A stretch of DNA of 64,000 nucleotides from Myotis daubentonii (Eukaryota > Chordata > Mammalia > Chiroptera > Vespertilionidae): the NCBI RefSeq assembly GCF_963259705.1, contig NC_081842.1, positions 59,923,787 to 59,987,786 of the forward strand. The letters run 5' to 3'. The notes beneath the pieces were generated by a model. That model worked only from the letters and a program-made list of their open reading frames with translations, ran no database searches and was not told the DNA's origin. The position numbers and the translations under genes were made by a program. Shown one piece after another: positions 1 through 9,562 of this stretch; positions within the stretch are counted from its first letter, which is position 1; each line of letters opens with the position of its first letter.

Positions 1-1027
1 GTCTTGTTGTAGTTAAGCCTTGATTGTTGTAGGTATCACTGGTAGGAATTGACCTCCAGGCCAATTGGCTGTGAGAATCAGCTGTGTCTGCAGTGGGAGA
101 ACTTCTGAGATGGAGACACTCTTCTGGGGCAAGACTTGCTTCAGTGGGGCTTTGGTGCTCACTGAGTCTGCCCCCTGAATATGTCCCTTATGGATCTGAG
201 GAGTTGTAATCTGGATGGTTCCACTCTGACCACTGGGTACACTGGCTCTTGGGTCTCTAAGGAGGTGCTAATTTAGCCTCTGCCTGAGGCTACCCCAGCA
301 GGAGCTATGGAGAGATTCCTCTTCTTTGTTTGGTGTTTGGAGGTGCCCAGATGAGGCCCAGCTGTGAAGCAATGCAAGCTGCTGTGGTGCCTTGGGCCTT
401 CTTTTGGAAGTTCTGGGTCTCTCTGATTCAGCTGCAGTTTGTTAGGTAATTTTCAGATTGCAAAGGGCCAGGCCTTTCATATGCAAAATCCTTTGTGCAC
501 AGCTTGGGTGGGGCGGGGTCTCAGGGGATCAACAGGGCGGAGCAAGCAGCTATGGCTGCTCCCAGCCCTACCCTAAGAGGCCCCGCATCTCAGTGTCCTG
601 GTAATCACTGCAAGCACCTCTGAGAGAAAGCTGCCCTCGAGTTCTGCCCTCTGCCAAACAGCCCAGTTTCTCCCCGTATGAGTCTGGGTCCCCAGAGACT
701 CCGGAGCTGGAGTTCAGAGCAGTCGGGAACTTGAGACTCCCTCCTGATTGAAAAAGACAACCGTGTCCTCAGCCGCCAGCCCTTTCCACGTGTGCCGAGT
801 CCTCAGCTGCCAGCCCTTTCGGCATGTGCCTCCATACCTCTGCACTTTACTTCCGCACCTCCTCTGAGTCTCAGTGCTTTTCTCTTTCCTTTTAATTGTA
901 GAATTTCCACTCAGCCAGCCTTCCTGTGGTTCTGGATGATGTCCATTTTGTCTTTTAGTTGTATTTTTGAAGTGGTTGTGTGAGGCAGCAATTTCCGGTG
1001 TTTATCTATGCCACCATCTTGGTTTCT
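1..1027 (-). mobile_element. L1/HAL1 5' untranslated region, antisense
   Basis: Read on the minus strand, the element begins near 1027 with a GAGAAACCAAGATGG-type start and continues through text that parallels the 5' region of the HAL1 at 30856 (for example the segment before position 1 matches the HAL1 stretch just upstream of its ORF1). ORF1 would lie left of the window. The 5' region is about 350 bp longer than that of the HAL1 copy. It sits in an HCLS1 intron, against transcription, ending about 30 bp before the exon at 1060. Confidence 0.8.
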
Positions 1028-1059
1028 CCTCAAGCCCTAATTCTTGCCTATGTATATAG

Positions 1060-3685
1060 TTTCTAGTGGTGCCCGTGGACTGAAGGCAAAATTTGAGTCC
1101 ATGGCTGAGGAGAAGAAGAAGAGGGAAGAAGAAGAAAAAGCACAGCAGTTGGCCAAGAAGCAACAGGAGAGAAAGGCCCTGGTAAAGATAAGCCACGAGG
1201 CTCAGCCGCCAGCAACCACTGTGGAAGAGCCAGTGGTGCCGGCCCCATTGCCTAAGAAAATCTCCTCACAGGTGAGTGTTTGGTGCTCTGGGATCCATAT
1301 CCAGGACCCCTGCCCAAACAGGAGCTTAAAGGTTCCAAATCTTTGGTAGAAAATAAGACACAGGCTTCCCCTGTGTTAAGCAAATTCTATATAAGTGCTG
1401 TCCCTGCCTTCAGGAAAATTTCATTCTGTTATTGGACCTCATATATATAAGAATGTTAGAAAAATGGGCAAGATTTGCACAGTATAATAGAAGCCTGGCG
1501 GGCATAGCTCAGTTGAGCATTGATCTATGAGCTGGGAGGTCATAGCTTTGATTCCCGGTCTGGGCACATGCCTGGGTTGCGGAAAGACAGGTCACCAGCT
1601 GTATAGCCCAGTGGTCAGCAAACTGCGGCTCGTGAGCCACATGCAGCTCTTTGGCCCCTTGAGTGTGGCTCTTCCACAAAATACTGACTTCTGTGCATGG
1701 GCCATGAAGTTTCAATCGCACTGTATGTGCATCCCCGCACGTGGTATTTTGTGGAAGAGCCACACTCAAGGGGCCAAAGAGCCGCATGTGGCTCGCGAGC
1801 CACAGTTTGCTGACCACTGGTATAGCCAATCATTGCTGCAGGAACTGAGAGGAAAGAGCTGTCACTACAGATCGGAGCCCATCTTGACGGATGAGTTGGA
1901 TTTGGATTGGCAGAGGTAGGAGGGGGTGTTGCAAGTCAGTATAGAGAGAAAATGGAGGCTTGCTTGCTTACTGGAGAGATGCTTCATTCTCCATAGGTCT
2001 GGCCTCCACCAGGGAGTTGCTCTTCACCAGAGCCTGAGCCTGTGAGAACCAGCAGGGGACATCCATTGCCTTCCTTGCCCTCAAGGCAAGAACCCCCAGA
2101 GGTAAGCAGAGCCCCAATGATTCTCTGTCCCTTCCCCATCTCCTCATGTCCTAGGAAGATGGGCCATAGAGTATGACCAACCATCCTGGTTTGTCTGAGA
2201 CTGTCCTGATCTCAATACTGATAGTACTGCCCAGCCAGTGTGGCTCTGTGGTTGAGTGTCGATCTATGAACCAGGAGGTCATCATTTGATTCTCAGTCAG
2301 GGCACATGCCTGGTTTGCAGGCTCTATCTCCAGTAGGGGGCATGCAGGAGCCAGCCAATCTATGTTTCTCTCCCATTATTGATGTTTCTATCTCTCACTC
2401 CCTCTTCTTCCTCTCTGAAATCAATATATAGATATTAAAAGAGTCACTTCTTTTAAGAGGGGAAAAAAATTTATAATCCTACATTCTGGGACACAACCCA
2501 GTTCTGGGAACACTAAGAGAGCTGGTCACCCTAGCTGTGGTATTCCCAATAATATGCTTTTGCTTCAACGTTTTCTTGGTCTTCCAAGGAATCTGCTTCC
2601 AACTTCCCTCTCTTCAAACTTTTACATTCCCCTCCTATCACCTGTTTTGAGTGGGTGGGTAGATGTGGAGGTTGAGGAATGAAGAATGGATGAATGACTG
2701 TGTATCCTATGAGAGGCTGTTAAATGGAAGCAAGGGTAGAGGGTAGAAGTGGTAGGATGGTGATGGGTGTGGCCTTAGCAGTCCTCCAATGGAAGGTTTT
2801 GGAGCGGCAGCTCCTGGTGAATTCAAATTACCCTGCTCCACACTGTCTCTTCTCAGGATGATGAGGAGGAGGCCCCAGCTTTGCCCCCCAGGACTCTGGA
2901 AGGCCTCCAGGTGGAGAAAGAGCCAGTGTATGAAGCAGAGCCTATGTATGAAGCAGAGCCTATATATGAAGCAGAGCCTGAGCCTGAGCCTGAGCCTGAG
3001 CTGGAGCCAGAGCCAGAGCCAGAGCCTGAGAATGACTATGAGGATGTTGCACATATGGACAGAAATGAGCAAGATGATGAACTAGAAGGGGACTATGAGG
3101 ATGTGCTGGAACCTGAAGATGCCTCATTTCCCTCCTCCGTGGCTGGTGAGTGGTAGAAGGGAGAATCAGCTCCTGAATTTGGTCAGGTCTTAGGGAGGGT
3201 AAAAGGAAGCATTGCCCCATTACCCAGAAGAACCTGTTTGTTTTGCATGTTGGTGAGACCATGTTTATGTTTCTGATAATGCAGGATCATCAGGCTGTCC
3301 AGCTGGGGCTGGGATCTCAGCGAGAGCCCTGTATGATTACCAAGGAGGTAAGTTGGGAGTGACCTGAGGGGTCTGGTGTCTGAAGGTCCTTGAAACAAGA
3401 GAGAGGGATGAATTCTGAGGGTCACAGAAGTGTCCAGACTTGACATCAAGAAGACCAGGGCTATTTCTCTTCCTAAGGTTTAGAGTGGGTATAGGGATAA
3501 AGAGATACCTGTCTAACCATCCTAATATCCTGTCAATTTCCTCTCCAGAGGGAAGTGATGAGATTTCCTTTGACCCAGATGACATCATCACTGACATTGA
3601 GATGGTGGATGAGGGCTGGTGGCGGGGACGTTGCCACGGTCACTTTGGACTCTTCCCTGCAAATTATGTCAATCTTCTCCAGTAA
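1060..3685 (+). CDS. HCLS1: HCLS1 (hematopoietic lineage cell-specific protein 1, HS1), 3' five coding exons
   Basis: HS1 is the blood-cell relative of cortactin. It binds Arp2/3 and F-actin, is phosphorylated by Syk and Src kinases, and links antigen-receptor signalling to actin. Only the C-terminal half is in the window. Exons: about 1060-1271 (alternative acceptor at 1066), 1997-2101, 2857-3145, 3285-3347 and 3549-3685, all bounded by AG/GT with matching phases. The first carries the basic, charged, coiled-coil-prone [18 protein letters not shown] segment. The second is Pro/Ser-rich. The third is acidic with YEAEP and EP repeats and two DYEDV motifs. The last two encode the SH3 domain, starting ALYDY and including DEGWWRGRC and GLFPANYV, then TAA. 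The N-terminal domain and cortactin repeats lie left of the window. The reading frame looks intact. Confidence 0.96.
1493..1583 (+). mobile_element. Ves SINE fragment
   Basis: The tRNA-like head is recognisable (GCATAGCTCAGTTGAG, then a TTTGATTCCCGG B-box region), but the 3' part is missing. It lies in the HCLS1 intron between the exons at 1060 and 1997. Confidence 0.7.
1609..1819. mobile_element. Palindromic hAT-type MITE with 8-bp target duplication
   Basis: The element starts CAGTGGTCAGCAAAC and ends with its complement. The two arms are about 75 bp long and differ at about 3 positions. It is flanked by GTATAGCC on both sides (1601-1608 and 1820-1827), an nnnTAnnn duplication typical of Buster-type hATs. 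It lies within an HCLS1 intron, so the pre-mRNA would contain a long hairpin. Confidence 0.88.
2229..2440 (+). mobile_element. Ves SINE
   Basis: Full-length copy with a tRNA-related head (GTGGCTCTGTGGTTGAG; GATTCTCAGTCAGGGC), a middle region with GGGGGCATGCAGGAG, and a TCTCTCACTCCC...AATCAATA tail. Sits in an HCLS1 intron. Confidence 0.85.
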
Positions 3686-4760
3686 ATGGCCCAGATTGTA
3701 TTCTGCACTGTGATTTCCCATGATCAAAGTGGCTCTGCCTCTACTTCCTCCCATCTGCTGCAAGTGTCTAATAGGATGTCATGAGTTGCCTGAGGTTCTA
3801 GATAGATTTCTCTCTCCTCCTCCATTAGGGTTTGGGGCAGAGATAACATGAAGATGAAGCTCTACTTCATTGTCCTCTCTATCCTGTGTGAGCTCATAGA
3901 CATTTACTTTGTTGTCCCACCTCCTTCCCCATGAGTATTCCTTCTGTTAACGTAAAAAAAACAATTGAAACCTGTAAAGAATTTTTGTGAGTTTATTTGA
4001 GCCAAACTGTCGACATATACCGGGAAGCAGAACCTCAACGAATTGAGATAGTGCTCCCGAGAATGGCGGGGTTACACCCGTATTTATACATTCCAATCAA
4101 AGGAGGAACATAGGTGGGTTACATGAAATTCATTGGTGATAGATTAAGGAGGTGGGATTAATCAAAGCAGGGAAACCTCTGGGGTAGGATAAAAAGTAAA
4201 ATGATGGACACATACTTAGGTGGGTGCAGGAACAATTAACATGATGATGAAGGGATTTGTGGTATCTGTCCTGGGGCCCAGCACATTTGGTTGTGCCCCA
4301 GGGGCTCCAGATACAGGGAAGTCACAAGTTACCCAGACATTTCAAGGGTATGTTATCATAGATGCAAAAAGACAGATAGGCTCAGTTAAGGTAAAGGTTG
4401 ACCTTGTCAGTGAAGATACTGGCCTAGGATGTAACTGCCCACCATAACTGCTTTTAGTTAAAGTTTAATTTCAGACCATCCTTTGTGGTTACTTTAGGTC
4501 TCAGGGTTTGTAAGACTGCCATGCAGGCCTCTCCTGAGCTTGTCAGGTCAGCATGTGGCCCCTTTCGTCCACACTTCTAACACCTCAAGCTCAGCCTTCT
4601 GCTTTTGTGAGCTCTGAGCTTCCTGGTTTGCTTACCTAGGAAGGTATGTTTAGACTGCCTGGTTTACCTGGTTGTGCTGTTTGCTTACTTTCCTTCCCTG
4701 CAGAGATACCTTTTCTCTGCTCAGTCTTAAAATTGGAAATAAAGTGGGACTATGTTTCAC
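3686..4760 (+). other. HCLS1 3' UTR and probable polyadenylation region, split by a solo LTR
   Basis: Begins after the TAA at 3683-3685. The only clear AATAAA on the plus strand is at 4738-4743. If that is the poly(A) signal, the 3' UTR is about 1.07 kb, of which about 640 bp is the antisense LTR at 3945-4582. An earlier poly(A) site before the LTR cannot be excluded. Confidence 0.55.
3945..4582 (-). mobile_element. Solo LTR, antisense to HCLS1
   Basis: Bounded by TG (3945) and CA (4582), about 638 bp. On the minus strand it has, in order, a TATAAATA box (about 4084-4092) and an AATAAA signal (about 3990) shortly before the end, the expected U3-R-U5 layout. The flanking bases (CCTTC left, CCTCA right) do not form a clean target duplication, so the exact ends are approximate. 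No second LTR or internal region was seen. Confidence 0.68.
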
Positions 4761-7433
4761 CTCTAGGCTGAAGTACATACTACTTTTTATGCATCTCTCA
4801 ATGGCCTTGACTCTCATGGCTCCAATTCTCCTTCCCTCTTTCAGGCATATCCAGAAGATTCCCTCCTACCACTGACCATCCTCCTGTGCCCTGATGTCTA
4901 GCCTTTTCCTTAGGCTATACTTAAACCCAGTCCTAAAAGATCAGCCTGGGGAATGGTGGTAAGGTGGGGAACAGGAGGCCAGGTAGAACTTCTACTGGCT
5001 TCAGCAGTTGTGAGAGGCCAGCCACCTTCTGCCTGGGAGTAATGACTACACTATTCTAGGAGATGAAGATTCTTGAAGAAGCAGCACAAATTAGAGACTA
5101 GGAAGGAGGAAAAGGGATATTTGGCAACAACAAAAAAAAGACAAAAGCTAAAGGAACACAGACTTCAATGAAGTGATAGAAGATTTAGTCAGAGACAGTG
5201 TCCTCTACTCAAGAAAGTTCCAATTTCTTTGTAGCTGGATGACTGAAATTGATGGCCAAGTAAGTGGGTAGATGGGAAAAAACTCATGAAGCTTCTGTGT
5301 GGTTCATGGATGAATATGATATGAAAAACAGTGAAGACATTTAGACAGCCAGTGATGGGCAACAAGCAAATCACTAGCAAAGTATGAGGGTGAGGAGAAT
5401 GAGGACAGGGCATGGTGGGTTTATCCTAGCCCAGGCCATTGTGCTCCTGAAGGCCAGAGATAGGAGATGTGAGGCAAAAATCAGAACAAAATCTAAATCA
5501 AAGCCAGAGATTTGATTGGTGTAGGGAATCTTGTTAGTAAGACATAGAAGTCTGTGCTGTAACCAGTATCAGAAGTTGAGCCCAACTTTTAAAGATGAAG
5601 AGAGTGGCAGCTAGGATTAGTGACCGAGATCCCCAGATGCTCCAGGACTTCCTAAAGCTGTGAGCTGCCCACGTGCTGGGAGCACTGTGTCCCTCAGGCT
5701 TACTCCCTGGCTTTTCTTTAAGACACACACTCCTTTGTTTTCACAATGACTTCTATGCCAGTGAATCACAAATCTGTCTCTAGTCCTACCTTACAAGATT
5801 CACCCAGTTAGCCTTTCAGAGTGCAAAGCAGCTTTTATTTTTGCTTATAGAGACGTTGGGATTTCCAGTACACAAAGGTAAGCCATCATAGATATACACA
5901 ACCCCCTTCTTCACTTCAGTTTTATTTGCCATCACACACAGATCAGAATTTTACAGTGGTTTTCTGGTTACATCTCCAAGTCCCTCCTTGCTTTTTTCAC
6001 TTTTCCCTTTATTTTAAGACAGAAACTTCTTTTTCAGACCCCGGTTCTATTAAAGCAACAATTTTACAGAACTGCCTCAGTTCTCCAGACCTCTCCCTCC
6101 ACTTTGGCTGATTTCTACTCTGAACTGATTATCTTGGTGGTGATACTCATCAAGGGCTCTCCTCATAGACATCTTCCATCCAGGCTCCTATTCCTGGGTA
6201 CACTGTCCCTTTCCACTCCCCTCAGTGCTTCTTTGTCTGAAGCCATGTCTAACCGTCTTGCCTCTGTCAGATAACGCTTGCTGCCCATGCTACTCACTAC
6301 AGCCTAACCTCACTAACCAGATCATCTTCTGCCTAATTCAGTCTCATAAAAGGTTTTCCTTTTGCTCCAACTGCCCTCTCACCATAAAATGTGCTTGTTT
6401 GTATAAACCAGTGCATATACTGCGGTATCCTGCTTTTCTGCAATATGTACAATTAGATATCTTACAAAATGTGTTTGATGATGTTGATTGATTCAATATT
6501 GCTGTGAAGGCAGCAACAAGGAAAGGAAAGTGTGACAGAAACTGTGCAGCCCACAGAGCAGTGTGGCACTATCCTGGTTGCTCCCTGAGCCCTGCCTGCC
6601 CCCACCCACCCAGATTGCAAAAGGAAAGCCCTCTGCTCTCTTCCTTTCTCTATACTTCTCTCCCATCTAACAGTAGCCCCTAATTTGTATCTCCCTTGGC
6701 TCCCCTTTCTTTCTTTTCTTCTAGTAAAATGAAAGACCCAGAATGGACTTTAGGAGCTTTCTTTTTTCATATAAGGACTTGAGCCAAAATACATGGAACT
6801 GATACCTGAAGAAATCTCCCTTCTCCTACCCTTCCCACTTTAGTGTTTAGTTGTTTCTAGTTACTCATCTTCACTGAATAAAATATTAGCTCACACTCTA
6901 TATTTTTAGAAAATGTTGCCTTATATACAAATGTACAATATAAACCAAACCATAAGAATGAGTTACATAACCGAATAGTATCAAGTGGCATATTCTAATG
7001 AAAAGATGAGCATACTTCTGTTCTGGGACTTGCTCAAATGCTTCTTGACTCTTCTCAGAGGTGCCACCTACTTCATCTACACCAGCTTCAGACCATGTTC
7101 AGAGAGAGATCCAGGCAACAACAAGCATCCAGATCAACTAGCCTCATTTTTGTTGTTATTGTTGGCTAAATTCTTTGTTCTCTACTTGCCCACAGTGTCT
7201 GACTTCCTTTCCCTTCTTTCTCACTTGTTTGAGGGCTGCTAGGACTGAGAAAATGGCACCAATTAAAGTGAGAGGGATGTAAACACAAGATAAGTAGCTT
7301 AACTTTCCTCGCTTCAGCTACCCTGGGAGAGAGCTGAAGGAATCTGCTTTGGAACATAACCCCAGGGCATACAGGCACACCAAACACAACCAGCTCCACT
7401 TGATTCAATTCACAAGTTACTATCTCCATGTAT
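4761..7433. other. Region between HCLS1 and FBXO40; probably includes FBXO40 3' UTR
   Basis: No exon or recent transposon recognised. FBXO40 terminates at 9025 on the minus strand and its human mRNA has a long 3' UTR, so part of this stretch is likely 3' UTR. Minus-strand AATAAA candidates lie near 5832 and 5924. The 3' end cannot be fixed from sequence alone. Confidence 0.4.
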
Positions 7434-7441
7434 CTCTAGAG

Positions 7442-7662
7442 CAGGGGTGGGCAAACTTTTTGACTCGAGGGTCACAATGGGTTCGTAAACTGGGCCGGAG
7501 GGCTGGAACAAAAGCATGGATGGAGTGTTTGTGTGAACTAATATAAATTCAAAGTAAACATCATTACATAAAAGGGTATGGTCTTTTTTTTTTTTTTTTT
7601 TTTTTTTAATTCATTTCAAATGGGCCGGATCTGGCCTGCAGGCCGTAGTTTGCCCACGGCTG
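7442..7662. mobile_element. Non-autonomous hAT MITE (CAGGGGTGGGCAAAC family), copy 1
   Basis: Starts CAGGGGTGGGCAAAC and ends GTTTGCCCACGGCTG. The 8-bp duplication is CTCTAGAG (7434-7441) versus CTCTAGAA (7663-7670). It contains an internal poly(T) run. The same family occurs at 16900-17115. Confidence 0.88.
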
Positions 7663-7780
7663 CTCTAGAACCTACTTAGTAAATACGGAGCTGATGAAGT
7701 CACTATGTGTGAGAGAAGATTTTGCTATACTAAACAGCTGATCCTAACTTACTGCCACTGGTATGTCATCTTTTAGGGCA

Positions 7781-7970
7781 GTGGTTCTCAACCAGGAGTG
7801 ACTCAGAGGATATTTAACAATGTCTGGAGACAGTTTTGGTTGTTACAGCTGTGGGTGTACTGTGGCTAGAGGCTAATGATGCTGCAAGATGTCATATGAC
7901 ACACAGGACAGTCCCTCATGACAAAGATTTATTCAGTGCACAATGTCAGCAGTTCCCAGAAACCCTGCTT
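7781..7970 (+). mobile_element. Ancient hAT-Charlie MITE (MER3/MER20-like)
   Basis: Starts CAGTGGTTCTCAACC and contains AACAATGTCTGGAGACA and CACAGGACAGTCCC, a layout familiar from old mammalian MER3/MER20-type elements. Diverged and without a clear duplication. Confidence 0.6.
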
Positions 7971-9024
7971 TAGGGGAAGTCAGTTTCAATTGTGTATTTT
8001 TCTTTTAGTTTTGTTCTCATGAGTTTCACTGTTTGTTACCCAAAACTAGCAGTGTCACCCATTTTTGACACCTGAAGACGACCAATAATATGTAGGAACA
8101 ATGACAGGGAACCACTATTGTTCCATGACTTCCTTCCTAAGATCCCTGAGTTACTCAGGTGGTGTCTAGGACCTGGTGACTGGTGCCGCAGGACCTGCAG
8201 TGGGTGCTGGTGCTGGGCTATGCAATGTTCTTCATAATCCAGACCTATCGTTTTCAGAAGAAAAGAACCTTGACTCTTAAGTCATTATTAAAATGTTTAG
8301 ATGTAGGCTTGAGGCTTTTTGCCCTAATTTTCTCCATGAATATTGTATCTTATGGACTCTTCATTTTTCAAGGTTTTCTTATATGTTGCCAAAATTCTGC
8401 ACAACAAACTTTCTGACTTAATTTCTGCCTTTTATCCTTTGGTTTGTGGTCTCTTCAAGGCTACTGTGCTCAGCCAAGGTCTCTATTCTGTAGGGCTGTG
8501 TTCGGACTGTCTTGGTTTAGGGGTAGTGGGGCAACTAACAACAGCCCTGGGCTTGAATGTCAAGACAACCCCAGCCCCAGAACCTTCAAACTGTGAGCCC
8601 TTCACCATGGAGGACCGGCACCTTAGTCCACATCCCTGTATTGCCTGCCCCACAAATCTGAACGTGCTTATAGACTGACCTCCCACCCCCAATAAAAGCA
8701 CAGGCCTATACTGGTTATGGAATTCATTGCTCTCTCATTTCTAAGAAATGGGGCTTATCTTCCTCAATGACCTTGTTACCTACTTTCTCTTCAACCTGAT
8801 TTATCTTAGAAATAAAAAAGGAAAGGAAGTAAGTCATCAATATGGTACTATAGCAATTGTACAAGGCAGGGCTTAGGGAATTCTTAGACCTTGAAGGACA
8901 GTGCATGTTCTAATACACCCAGATAAGCCTATATGCAGTTTACAGAGGGAAGTTCCCCAAGCCACGCTCTGTCCTACTTTCAGTAACTCCTAGGAGAAAT
9001 TCAAGAATGGTGGTATCTGAATCT

Positions 9025-9240
9025 TTAGTTGGTTTGTCTTCCTTGTGGTCTGGCTCTAAAGGTGGTGACCAAGCTCTCTCGGGCCTGCTCCTGGGGCTGA
9101 CACATGCTGGTCAAAAGAATTGGGTCAGTCTTGTGCTCTACAACATTGAAAGGACATGTCTTCAGGTGCTCGGACATGGAGGTGACTTCATTAAATTCCC
9201 AGCTGTTGATCTTAGAGAAGAGGCTGCTGAATTGCCAGAT
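9025..9240 (-). CDS. FBXO40: FBXO40 last coding exon
   Basis: The acceptor reads CCCAACAG before ATC-TGG-CAA, in phase 0. It encodes the C-terminal 71 residues and ends in TAA at 9027-9025. The 3' UTR continues leftwards. Confidence 0.93.
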   Translation of the reverse strand: MWQFSSLFSKINSWEFNEVTSMSEHLKTCPFNVVEHKTDPILLTSMCQPQEQARESLVTTFRARPQGRQTN

Positions 9241-9505
9241 CTGTTGGGAAAGACAGAAGCTCAGAAGTGAACATTGGGGCAATACCCTCAGGCTAGCTTT
9301 ATTTGAAGGATGTAAGGAAATGCCTTTCTGTTTTTCCTGGTCTTAGTTTCCAGGGGGTGGTTAATGGCTGCTGCAGACACTTAGTTAGTTCCTTCTCTAG
9401 CACCCAATTCCTAGTTCCCCCTTCCAACTGATAATCTTCCTAGCCAGTCATGTAGTTGTGCTGGAATGACTAATATTAATCTGCATATTGACCCCCCATC
9501 ACCAT

Positions 9506-9562
<57 letters not shown>

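Noticed and set aside
2707..3072. 121-aa minus-strand frame opposite HCLS1 exon 3
   Set aside because: Shadow of the repetitive EP/YEAEP coding sequence. The plus strand is clearly the coding one.
8183..8678. Two overlapping plus-strand frames (77 and 111 aa) with a hydrophobic segment and an AATAAA at about 8691
   Set aside because: No family recognised, no splice or promoter context, and they lie antisense in the likely FBXO40 3' UTR. Chance frames are more likely than a gene.
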